Below, piece after piece: positions 1 to 7,261 of a stretch of 18,424 nt of DNA. The stretch is from DATFLL01 sp035267785 (lineage in GTDB: Bacteria; Pseudomonadota; Gammaproteobacteria; DATFLL01): assembly GCA_035267785.1 (NCBI GenBank), contig DATFLL010000006.1, positions 1-18,424 of the forward strand. The letters run 5' to 3'. Made by a program: the position numbers and the translations under genes. Positions within the stretch are counted from its first letter, which is position 1. Each line of letters opens with the position of its first letter. The notes beneath the pieces are model-generated. The model had not been told where the DNA came from and did not search any database. It worked only from the letters and a program-made list of their open reading frames with translations.

Positions 1-2187
1 GAGCGTTGTCCCTACGCGGTGATCGGCGAGGCCACCGAGGAGCAGCAGTTGGTGCTCGGCGACGGCCTGTTCGACAACATCGCCATCGACATGCCGCTGG
101 AGGTGCTGCTCGGCAAGCCGCCCAAGATGCTGCGCGATGTCCATCGCCGCCCGTTTCACAAGCCCGATTTCGATAGCCGTGGCATCGACCTGCAAGAGGC
201 GGCACGTCGGGTGCTGCAGTTGCCGAGCGTCGCCGACAAGACCTTTCTGATCACCATCGGCGATCGCAGCGTGACGGGGATGGTCACGCGGGACCAAATG
301 GTCGGTCCCTGGCAGGTGCCGGTCAGCGACGTCGCCGTGACCGCCAGCGACTATCAGGGCTACACGGGCGAGGCAATGGCGATGGGAGAGCGTACGCCCC
401 TGGCGCTGCTCGATCACGCCGCCTCGGCGCGCATGGCTGTCGGCGAGGCCCTGACCAATATCGCGGCCGCGCGCATTCCGGCGCTGGGCGACGTGGTGCT
501 CTCGGCCAATTGGATGGCGCCTGCCGGCCACCCGGGCGAGGACGCCGGCCTGTACGAAGCCGTGCAGGCGGTCGGTATGGAGCTCTGCCCGGCACTGGGC
601 CTGGCCATCCCGGTCGGCAAGGACTCGATGTCCATGAAGACCGTCTGGCAGGAGGGTGGCAAGGAGCAGGCCGTTACGGCCCCGCTGTCGCTGATCGTCT
701 CCGCCTTTGCGCGCGTGGCCGACGTGCGGCGCACGCTGACCCCTCAGCTGCGCACCGACTGCGGCGATACGGACCTGATCCTTGTCGATCTGGGCAAGGG
801 TCAGCACCGCCTCGGCGGTTCGGCCCTGGCGCAGGTCTACAAGCACGTGGGTCACCGCCCGCCGGACCTGGACGACCCGAAGGCACTCAAGGTGTTCTTT
901 GCCGCTATCCAGGACCTCAACGAACGCGGCCTGCTGCTTGCCTACCACGACCGCTCCGACGGCGGGCTGTTCGCCGCCGTCTGCGAGATGGCCTTCGCCG
1001 GCCACTGCGGCGTCCAGCTGAAGCTCGATGATCTCGGCGACGACGCGGCGGCGGCCCTGTTCGCCGAGGAGCTCGGTGCCCTGGTCCAGGTGCGCCATCG
1101 GGACGTCGACGAGGTCCTGGAATGGCTGCACGACGCGGGCGTGGGCCGTTGCACGCACGTGCTGGGCACGCTGCGCGAGGATGATCGCATTGTGTTCACG
1201 CGGGCCCGCGCCGAGGTTCTGGCCGGCACGCGCGTCGAGTGGCAGCGATTGTGGTCGAGCACCAGCTTTCACATGCAGGCCCTGCGCGACAATCCCGATT
1301 GCGCGCGTCAGGCCTACGACGCACTGCTCGATGCGAACGACCCCGGACTGCATGCCGAACTGAGTTTCGACCCGGAAGAGGACGTCGCAGCGCCCTACAT
1401 CGCGAGCGGCGCGCGCCCGCGTGTGGCCATCATGCGCGAGCAGGGCGTCAACGGTCAGGTGGAGATGGCGGCCGCTTTCGACCGCGCCGGTTTTGCCGCC
1501 GTCGACGTCCACATGAGCGACATCATTGCCGGGCGTTCGACGCTCGCCGAGTTTCAGGGGCTGGTCGCGTGCGGCGGCTTTTCCTACGGCGACGTGTTGG
1601 GGGCCGGAGAGGGGTGGGCCAAGTCCATTTTGTTCAATGCCCGCGCGCGTGATGAGTTTGCTGCTTTCTTCGCGCGCCCGGACAGTTTCGGTCTCGGTGT
1701 GTGCAACGGCTGTCAGATGCTGTCGACGCTCCACGAGCTCATTCCCGGCACTGAGGCGTGGCCGCGGTTCGTGCGCAATGCTTCGGAGCAGTTCGAGGCG
1801 CGGGTGTCTCTGGTCGAGGTCCTGCCCAGTCGTTCATTGTTCTTGCAGGGCATGATCGGCTCGCGCCTGCCGATTGCCGTGGCCCACGGCGAAGGCCGCG
1901 CCGAGTTCGCCGAGGCCCGCGGCGCCGCGCGTGCCCTGGCCGACAAGGCGGCGGTCCTGCGCTTTGTCGACCATTACGGCCGGCCTGCCGAGACTTATCC
2001 GTTCAATCCCAACGGTTCGCCGGGCGGTATCACGGGGCTGACGAATGGCGACGGGCGATTTACCATTATGATGCCGCACCCGGAGCGAGTTTTTCGCACG
2101 GTCCAGAATTCCTGGCATCCGGACGAGTGGGGCGAGGACGGACCATGGCTGCGCATGTTCCGCAATGCGCGCCTCTGGTTGGGCTGA
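1..2187 (+). CDS. purL: Phosphoribosylformylglycinamidine synthase, C-terminal part (5' truncated by window edge)
   Basis: PurL is the cytoplasmic enzyme that converts FGAR, glutamine and ATP to FGAM in purine synthesis. The reading frame is open from base 1, where the first residues are ERCPYAVIGEATEE, so no start lies in the window. The 728 codons present compare with about 1290 residues in the single-chain gammaproteobacterial enzyme, so roughly the N-terminal 560 residues are missing. The visible part holds the second half of the synthase core, including the motif PVGKDSMSMK near 610-640. It also holds the whole C-terminal class I glutamine amidotransferase domain. That domain has the nucleophile elbow GVCNGC, with the catalytic Cys codon at 1702-1704, and the PHPERVFR segment with the catalytic His and Glu near 2074-2097. 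The frame looks intact and the gene functional. It is 25 bp upstream of the next gene on the same strand. Confidence 0.97.
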   Translation, partial: ERCPYAVIGEATEEQQLVLGDGLFDNIAIDMPLEVLLGKPPKMLRDVHRRPFHKPDFDSRGIDLQEAARRVLQLPSVADKTFLITIGDRSVTGMVTRDQMVGPWQVPVSDVAVTASDYQGYTGEAMAMGERTPLALLDHAASARMAVGEALTNIAAARIPALGDVVLSANWMAPAGHPGEDAGLYEAVQAVGMELCPALGLAIPVGKDSMSMKTVWQEGGKEQAVTAPLSLIVSAFARVADVRRTLTPQLRTDCGDTDLILVDLGKGQHRLGGSALAQVYKHVGHRPPDLDDPKALKVFFAAIQDLNERGLLLAYHDRSDGGLFAAVCEMAFAGHCGVQLKLDDLGDDAAAALFAEELGALVQVRHRDVDEVLEWLHDAGVGRCTHVLGTLREDDRIVFTRARAEVLAGTRVEWQRLWSSTSFHMQALRDNPDCARQAYDALLDANDPGLHAELSFDPEEDVAAPYIASGARPRVAIMREQGVNGQVEMAAAFDRAGFAAVDVHMSDIIAGRSTLAEFQGLVACGGFSYGDVLGAGEGWAKSILFNARARDEFAAFFARPDSFGLGVCNGCQMLSTLHELIPGTEAWPRFVRNASEQFEARVSLVEVLPSRSLFLQGMIGSRLPIAVAHGEGRAEFAEARGAARALADKAAVLRFVDHYGRPAETYPFNPNGSPGGITGLTNGDGRFTIMMPHPERVFRTVQNSWHPDEWGEDGPWLRMFRNARLWLG

Positions 2188-2212
2188 GGCGTTCGATTCG
2201 GGATGGTAAACG

Positions 2213-3178
2213 ATGGGCGATAATGCCGGACATGAGGTGCGCCAGAGCTTCGAGACATGGCTGGTGCTGGCGCTCGGCCTGTCCGTCGGTCTGGCGGGCG
2301 TGGGTGTGATCGGCGCGGGTGGCGTGAGCCGGGATCCGCCGATCATCCCCGAAGCCCCCAAACTGGAGACCGTGAGCCCCGACAGCGCCAAGGCGCTGGA
2401 ACAAATCTTCGAACAGGCCGATTACGGCTGGCCGCCCTCCAGCGGTGCCAGCGTGCCGCGCCTGGCGGTCACGGCGCTGCCTGACGACTTGGCCGACCGC
2501 GCCGTCAGACACAAAAAGACGTTGTTCCTGCGCAGTCTGCTGCCCTTGATCCTGGCCGAGAATCGGACCATTCGCCACGAACGGGGTTTTTTGAAGCGCT
2601 ACTTCGATCACGGTGATTTTCGCCCCGGGGCCTGGGCCACCCGGCGGGCCAAGCTCATCGCCGAGCGCTTCGGTATTCGCGGCGATCTGTCCGAGCGTTC
2701 AATACAGACCAAGCTGTTGAACCGCGTCGACGAGGTTCCGCCCGCATTGGCACTGGCCCAGGCGGCGATCGAGTCGGGTTGGGGGACGTCGCGTTTCGCG
2801 CTACAGGGCAACAGCCTGTTCGGGCAGTGGACCTGGCGCGAGGACCAGGGACTGACACCCAGCGCGCGCCCCGAGGGAGCGCGGCACAGCGTGCGGGCAT
2901 TCCCCAATCTGCGGGCATCGGTTCGGGCCTATTTCCACAACCTCAACACCTTCCACGCTTACGCCAAGTTCCGCCGCCTGCGCGCTGCCATGCGCCGCGC
3001 GGGCAAGCCTCTCGATCCCCTGGCCCTAACGGCAGGGCTCGATCGGTACTCCCAGCGCGGCGACGAGTACGTCACGGAGGTCAAGGCCATGATCGAATCC
3101 AATCGTCTGGCCACCCACCTGCGCAACGTACACCTCGCCGAGGCCGAACCCGAACTCGAGGCTTCGGCCGAGCGCTGA
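2213..3178 (+). CDS. Bax-like peptidoglycan glucosaminidase (GH73 family), membrane-anchored
   Basis: This 321-residue protein resembles the Bax family, predicted endo-beta-N-acetylglucosaminidases that cut the glycan strands of peptidoglycan. A single hydrophobic segment at about residues 15-37 would act as an uncleaved signal anchor and leave the catalytic domain in the periplasm. The central region has the Bax-type stretch KKTLFLRSLLPLILAEN at about 101-117. The glucosaminidase signature AAIESGWGTSRF at about 185-195 contains the presumed catalytic Glu187, followed by NSLFGQWTW. The start is the ATG at 2213, 25 bp after purL. A purine-rich GGGATGG just upstream could serve as ribosome site, so co-transcription with purL is possible. 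The gene ends 4 bp from the end of the convergent deacetylase gene. The family call is firm; the substrate and physiological role are inferred. Confidence 0.88.
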   Translation: MGDNAGHEVRQSFETWLVLALGLSVGLAGVGVIGAGGVSRDPPIIPEAPKLETVSPDSAKALEQIFEQADYGWPPSSGASVPRLAVTALPDDLADRAVRHKKTLFLRSLLPLILAENRTIRHERGFLKRYFDHGDFRPGAWATRRAKLIAERFGIRGDLSERSIQTKLLNRVDEVPPALALAQAAIESGWGTSRFALQGNSLFGQWTWREDQGLTPSARPEGARHSVRAFPNLRASVRAYFHNLNTFHAYAKFRRLRAAMRRAGKPLDPLALTAGLDRYSQRGDEYVTEVKAMIESNRLATHLRNVHLAEAEPELEASAER

Positions 3179-3182
3179 CGGT

Positions 3183-4244
3183 TCAATCCGAATCCTCATC
3201 GGGCAGTGCAATCCACTGCTGGCTGAACCAGTAATAGCGAGAACGATCCCGATTGGGTGCCGTGCAGTTGTAGCGGCTGCGCCCCTCGGGCAGTTTGTGC
3301 GGGGCCTGGATAGCGAACTGGGTGTACTTGTCCAGCCACTGCACCTTCGTCTCGCCCTGATGACTGACGTAACACTTCAATTCGTCCAGTCTTGCGCCGC
3401 CGGCGTCGCCGAGCGTGACCACCAGGCGCGGCCGGCGGTCTTCGTCCAGTTCCGGATCCCAGGGCTCGTAGTCCATCACCGGCAGCGGCAGTGAGGCGAC
3501 CTTGGTCTTGAACTGGGGCATCGCGCCGTAGGGGCCGGCGACCGGGTAGCGGGGCAGGGCGCGCGGGTCCGTGTAATGGCCCATGGCGCCTGACTGCTGG
3601 CCGAACGCCGTGTAGCCGAGCTCCGCGACCAGGTCGGCCAGCGCGGCGTTGTATTCGCCGTAGGGATAGGCGAAGAGCATGGGTGCACGGCCGAGTTCTG
3701 CCTTCAGGCGCCGCTGGGCCTTGTCGATATCGGCCGTGACGCGCTGGCGCCATGCGGTTTCGTCCTCTTCGCCCTTGCGAAACAAGAGGTGGTCGTGGCT
3801 GGCCGTGTGGTTGGCGAAGGTCACGCCGTGGGCCTGCATCTTTCGCATCTGGTCCCAGGTCATGAACGCATCGAAATGGCGGTCGACGGCGTCGGTACTG
3901 ACGAACACCGTGAACGGCCAGCCGCGCGCCTTGAGCCGCGGGTAGGCCTGCGTATAGACCGACTCGAAGGCGTCGTCGATGGTGATGGCGATCGTCTTGT
4001 CGGGCATCGGCTTGTCGTCCTTGAGATAGCGCACGATACGCGCCAGGGGCCAGACGGTGTAGCCGTTGTTAGCCAGGTAGTCGAGCTGAGCGTCGAAGCG
4101 CTTGAGCGTGATGTCGGTGCTTGGGTATTTGGATTCGCCGAAGCGGTGATAGACGAGGGCGACGGCATGGGCATCGTCGGCCAGGGCGGGGTGGACCGCC
4201 CCGGCGAGGCAGAGCAGGGCCGCGGCGAACAGGCTTCTTGTCAT
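3183..4244 (-). CDS. Secreted polysaccharide deacetylase family protein (CE4/NodB, PgaB-like)
   Basis: The protein has 353 residues. An N-terminal signal peptide (MTRSLFAAALLCLAGAVHPALA) indicates export to the periplasm. A NodB-type metal-dependent deacetylase domain follows. Visible motifs are TIDDAFESVY at about 108-117 (motif 1, with the Asp-Asp pair), NHTASHDHL at about 165-173 (the two metal-binding His) and YPYGEYN at about 215-221 (motif 3). The closest familiar relatives are PgaB-type proteins that remove acetyl groups from N-acetylglucosamine polymers. The roughly 100-residue C-terminal region is not part of the deacetylase core and I cannot assign it. The gene stands alone on its strand, converges with the Bax-like gene and has a long upstream gap. 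The family is clear; whether it acts on an exopolysaccharide or on peptidoglycan cannot be told. Confidence 0.88.
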   Translation of the reverse strand: MTRSLFAAALLCLAGAVHPALADDAHAVALVYHRFGESKYPSTDITLKRFDAQLDYLANNGYTVWPLARIVRYLKDDKPMPDKTIAITIDDAFESVYTQAYPRLKARGWPFTVFVSTDAVDRHFDAFMTWDQMRKMQAHGVTFANHTASHDHLLFRKGEEDETAWRQRVTADIDKAQRRLKAELGRAPMLFAYPYGEYNAALADLVAELGYTAFGQQSGAMGHYTDPRALPRYPVAGPYGAMPQFKTKVASLPLPVMDYEPWDPELDEDRRPRLVVTLGDAGGARLDELKCYVSHQGETKVQWLDKYTQFAIQAPHKLPEGRSRYNCTAPNRDRSRYYWFSQQWIALPDEDSD

Positions 4245-4770
4245 GGGCGCAGGACCAATAATAGTTAGGCGAAATCGGTTGCGTGCTGGTCGGCCGCCGG
4301 CAGCGGCCGCCGGCCTTTGTATGTTGCCGGGATTGGTGCGTGCGATAAAGTGCGCTGTTCACGCGCACGAGGAAAACACAGACCCACCGACCTCCGCATC
4401 GTTGGACGTCGGCGACCCCCGAAAGTTGCAGGGTTGTGCGGGCGGCGGTGCCGCACCTTTGCAAGTCCCTGTGCGGGGCGCGGGTATCGGCGGTCGCCGA
4501 ACGGGCCCGGTGTACTGAGCCGGGTGGTTTGATAACATAGTCATTGCAACGCGACAGCGGCCCCCAAGCACAGTGCCCGCCCCCGCAACATACCCGGCGA
4601 CATACAGGGGCGGCGCGCGCCGTCCATCGTTTCCCGCCCCGTGTGCGATCGCGCCGGCAGGCACCGCCGCCGGACCGCCGCCCGTACGGGCCCCGCGGAG
4701 TACAGCGGCGCGGGTTCGGCCCTAAAGCGCGGCCGATGCGGCTTCGAAGGGGTGAGCCAGGACATGAGCC
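4245..4770. other. GC-rich intergenic region without a credible gene
   Basis: This is about 525 bp between the divergent deacetylase and reductase genes. Open frames occur on both strands but have the arginine- and proline-rich composition of random GC-rich DNA, and I recognise none of them. It contains an 11-bp direct repeat CGGCCGCCGGC at 4291-4301 and 4304-4314, which can also fold as a GC hairpin. An AT-richer patch around 4528-4548 (TTGATAACATAGTCATTGCAA) could hold a promoter for the downstream reductase, but no good paired hexamers were found. I see no known riboswitch or small RNA. Confidence 0.5.
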
Positions 4771-5499
4771 ATGAAAGTAATGAAAGCTGAACAGACGACG
4801 TTTGCGGCCACCATCACGGATATCCGCCAGGAGACGCCGACCATCAAGTCCTTCGTGCTCGACTACGGCGATCAGCCCTTCGAGTTTCTCCCCGGCCAGT
4901 GGATCGATCTGTGGCTGGACGTCGACGGAGAGCCGGCTGTTGCGGGCTATTCGATGACCTCCGCGCCGACTCGGCGCGGCAGCATCCAGTTGGCCATCAA
5001 GTACGGCGCCAACCACCGCGCCACGCGTTACCTCCACCAGCGTGCCCGGGTCGGCGAGCAGGTCAGCATATCCGCGGGTTCGGGCAGTTTCTATTACCAG
5101 CGCGAGATGGGGTCGCGTGTGGTACTGATCGGGGCGGGGGTGGGCGTCACGCCGCTGCTGAGTATTCTGCGCCACATCCACGAGTGCCACCGGGACGTCG
5201 AGGCGACCTTACTCTACAGCGTCGCCGTTCCCGAGGAGGTCCTGTTCGCCGACGAGCTCAATGCCATGGCCGAATCCAATCCCAACATCCGCTTGCTGGT
5301 CAGCGTCACCCAGCCCGGGGAGACCGGTTGGCACGGTCTCACCGGGCGCATCGACGAGCAGAAGCTGCGCCTGGCGGGCCTGGACGGCGAGACCCTGTAT
5401 TACATCTGCGGGCCCAACGAGATGGTCGATTCGACCGCCGCCGAGCTCGCAGCCCTGGGGATTCCGCAGGCAAACATCATCTACGAGAAGTGGTGGTAG
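4771..5499 (+). CDS. OXNAD1-like FAD/NAD(P)-binding oxidoreductase
   Basis: This 242-residue protein is of the ferredoxin-NADP reductase fold. An N-terminal FAD-binding beta-barrel covers about residues 10-110, with PGQWIDLWL at 41-49 and the flavin-site segment GYSMTSAP at 59-66. An NAD(P)-binding domain follows, with the dinucleotide motif IGAGVGVTPLLSILRH at 120-135 and YICGPNEMV at 211-219. It ends in EKWW. The GYS variant of the flavin motif and the terminal EKWW match the eukaryotic and bacterial OXNAD1 family rather than classical Fpr. No iron-sulfur domain is attached, so the electron partner must be separate. The ATG at 4771 is chosen because AGGA at 4759-4762 lies 8 bp upstream; an in-frame ATG at 4780 is the alternative. 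The protein is probably cytoplasmic and its substrate is unknown. Confidence 0.85.
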   Translation: MKVMKAEQTTFAATITDIRQETPTIKSFVLDYGDQPFEFLPGQWIDLWLDVDGEPAVAGYSMTSAPTRRGSIQLAIKYGANHRATRYLHQRARVGEQVSISAGSGSFYYQREMGSRVVLIGAGVGVTPLLSILRHIHECHRDVEATLLYSVAVPEEVLFADELNAMAESNPNIRLLVSVTQPGETGWHGLTGRIDEQKLRLAGLDGETLYYICGPNEMVDSTAAELAALGIPQANIIYEKWW

Positions 5500-5540
5500 G
5501 TCGCACCGGGGGCGGCCCGCGCGGCCGTGCCCGGCAAGGG

Positions 5541-5570
5541 GTGACAAGCGCCGGGCGAATGCGCTATTAT
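5541..5570 (+). promoter_or_regulatory. Putative sigma70-type promoter of tRNA-Asp
   Basis: GTGACA (5541-5546) and TATTAT (5565-5570) are separated by 18 bp and match the -35 and -10 consensus at five of six positions each. Transcription would start near 5577, about 32 bp before the mature tRNA. The GC-rich discriminator (CGCGCGCC) after the -10 box is typical of growth-rate-controlled stable-RNA promoters. Confidence 0.6.
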
Positions 5571-5608
5571 CGCGCGCCTGTCCAGACGGGCAGCAGCTGT
5601 TTTCACGC

Positions 5609-5685
5609 GGAGTGGTAGTTCAGCTGGTTAGAATACCGGCCTGTCACGCCGGGGGTCGCGGGTTCGAGTCCCGTCCACTCCGCCA
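5609..5685 (+). tRNA. tRNA-Asp (anticodon GTC)
   Basis: The 77-nt sequence folds as a complete cloverleaf and closely matches the well-known bacterial tRNA-Asp. The acceptor stem GGAGTGG (5609-5615) pairs with CCACTCC (5675-5681). The anticodon stem CCGGC (5636-5640) pairs with GCCGG (5648-5652) around the loop CTGTCAC, with the GTC anticodon at 5643-5645. The T arm contains GGTTCGAGTCC. The discriminator G is followed by an encoded CCA (5683-5685). A short hairpin (CCGCGG at 5700-5705 and 5714-5719) follows but has no T-run. Confidence 0.98.
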
Positions 5686-5793
5686 TTTTCAAGGTCCAAC
5701 CGCGGCGTTCCGTCCGCGGAGGGCTCGTCCCGTGAGCCGGTCGGTTAACCCCGGGGCCGCCTATCCCGAACACAGCGCCAGGTGACGTCGAGC

Positions 5794-6093
5794 ATGAAGA
5801 CCTACGCCGGTATCGATCAGGATCATTTCGGCGGCATGACGCCCATCGGCAATATCATCAAGGATGCCTGGGTGTTCGGTATCCTGCCCGAGACGCAGAC
5901 CTGCGCCGGCTGGACTCACGATCGCCTGCAGATGATCTACGACCAGGTCAGCGCCGAGTGGCAGAAGTACGGTCACAGCGTCGCCAAGCTGCCGCCCGAG
6001 CTGCGCGAGCGTCACGAGCGCATTCACGGCGAGGCTATGCGCCGGGCCCGTGAGCTGGGGTGGGACCCGGACCTGGGCCACGAAGACAACTGA
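5794..6093 (+). CDS. Conserved-looking small protein of unknown function (99 aa)
   Basis: I do not recognise this protein with certainty. It begins MKTYAGIDQDHFGGMTPIG and has no signal peptide or membrane segment. It contains one Cys (residue 37, in TCAGW) and several His. The first 40 residues look like a compact folded segment rich in aromatic residues. A charged, probably helical region follows from residue 41 to about 87 (HDRLQMIYDQVSAEWQKYG and RERHERIHGEAMRRAREL). The ATG at 5794 is preferred over the in-frame GTG at 5782, because AGGTGA at 5780-5785 forms a ribosome site 8 bp upstream. Codon use is like that of neighbouring real genes, and the frame is not opposed by a better one. It lies between tRNA-Asp and the convergent hypE, so a hydrogenase-related role is possible but unproven. 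Confidence 0.75.
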   Translation: MKTYAGIDQDHFGGMTPIGNIIKDAWVFGILPETQTCAGWTHDRLQMIYDQVSAEWQKYGHSVAKLPPELRERHERIHGEAMRRARELGWDPDLGHEDN

Positions 6094-6141
6094 GCGGTTC
6101 GCCGCCCGCCTCGGCGCGACTCGCGATCCCCCGGCGTTCCG

Positions 6142-7158
6142 CTAGCAGATGCGGGGCAGCGGGTCGTCCTCCAGCTCCTCGAGCAGCCGTTCCCCGCCGA
6201 GCCCGGTCTCCAACACCACGGCATGACGGTCGGTGACTACCCGGCCGACGACAGTCGCTCCGGCGCCCTCGGGCAGCGCCCGCCAGCACTCCAATGCAGA
6301 GTCGGCCGCCTCGGCCGCAATCACCGCAACCACTCGGCCCTCGCAGGCCAGGTACATCGGATCGTAGCCTAGCATTTCGCAGACCGAGGTGACGGGGTCG
6401 CGTACGGGGATGTCGGGTTCGCGCAGCCGGATCGCCAGACCCGTGGCGCGGGCGATCTCGTGGCACACCGCCGCCAGTCCGCCGCGGGTCGGATCGCGCA
6501 TGAAGCGCAGGCCGGCACCCGCTGCGGACGAGCGCAGCAGGGCCTGCGTCAGCGGCAGCACGCTGGCGGCGTCCGAGCGCAGGTCGCCGCGCAGGCCGAA
6601 CTGCTCGCGGGCCAGCATCACCGCGATGCCGTGATCGCCGATGGGTCCGGATACCAGCACGACGTCGCCCTCCCGGATGCGGTCCATCCCAAGGGTCGTG
6701 CCTGGGGCGCGTATGCCGACGCCGGTGGTGGCCAGGTACAGCCCGCCGCCTTCACCTCGGCGTACGACCTTGGTATCGCCCGCGGCGATCTTTACGCCGG
6801 CTTCGTTGGCCGCCCGGGCCAGGCTGGCGATCAGGCGGTCAAGGAGGGCCAGCTCCAGCCCCTCCTCGATAAAGGCATTGAGCGTGAGGTACAGGGGAGT
6901 CGCCCCCGAGACCGCCAGGTCGTTGACCGTGCCGTGAACGGCGAGCGAGCCGATATCGCCGCCGGGAAACTCCAGCGGCTGGACGGTAAAGCCGTCGGTG
7001 GTGATCAGCCAGTCCCCTTCGGCGGGCGGCAGGCACGAGGCGTCGGCCTGGATGTCGAGGACGGGATTGGCCAGATGGCGCGCGAACAGCTCTTCGATGA
7101 GCTCGCGCATGAAGCGCCCGCCGTTGCCGTGGGCGAGTGAAATATGTATGTCGTCCAT
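6142..7158 (-). CDS. hypE: Hydrogenase maturation protein HypE (carbamoyl dehydratase)
   Basis: HypE receives a carbamoyl group from HypF on its C-terminal cysteine and dehydrates it with ATP to a thiocyanate. This is the source of the cyanide ligands of the [NiFe] active site. The 338-residue protein has the PurM/AIR-synthase fold. Visible features are the N-terminal LAHGNGGRFM, the FTVQPLEFPGGDIGSLAVHGTVNDLA core (split here only for description), KIAAGDTKVV, SGPIGDHG and RDPTRGGL. It ends exactly in PRIC, the conserved acceptor Cys at the C-terminus, so it should be functional. The start ATG at 7158 has only a weak ribosome site. The gene lies 103 bp downstream of hypF on the same strand and is probably co-transcribed with it. 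It converges with the 99-residue protein gene. Confidence 0.96.
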   Translation of the reverse strand: MDDIHISLAHGNGGRFMRELIEELFARHLANPVLDIQADASCLPPAEGDWLITTDGFTVQPLEFPGGDIGSLAVHGTVNDLAVSGATPLYLTLNAFIEEGLELALLDRLIASLARAANEAGVKIAAGDTKVVRRGEGGGLYLATTGVGIRAPGTTLGMDRIREGDVVLVSGPIGDHGIAVMLAREQFGLRGDLRSDAASVLPLTQALLRSSAAGAGLRFMRDPTRGGLAAVCHEIARATGLAIRLREPDIPVRDPVTSVCEMLGYDPMYLACEGRVVAVIAAEAADSALECWRALPEGAGATVVGRVVTDRHAVVLETGLGGERLLEELEDDPLPRIC

Positions 7159-7261
7159 AGGCAGGCCACGATAGCGGGAAAGCGCCCGGCCGACAACGCT
7201 GTCGGCGTCCAGGGCATGTACGTCGACCCGTCCGCCCGCCGAGTGCGGCTAAGGCCGATGG

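Noticed and set aside
4069..5190. Minus-strand open frame (373 codons) covering the 4245-4770 gap and part of the reductase gene
   Set aside because: It overlaps two real genes at both ends, its residues are Arg/Gly-rich without motif, and no ribosome site is evident.
5700..5719. Hairpin after tRNA-Asp as an intrinsic terminator
   Set aside because: CCGCGG stems are only 6 bp and self-complementary, and no T-run follows.
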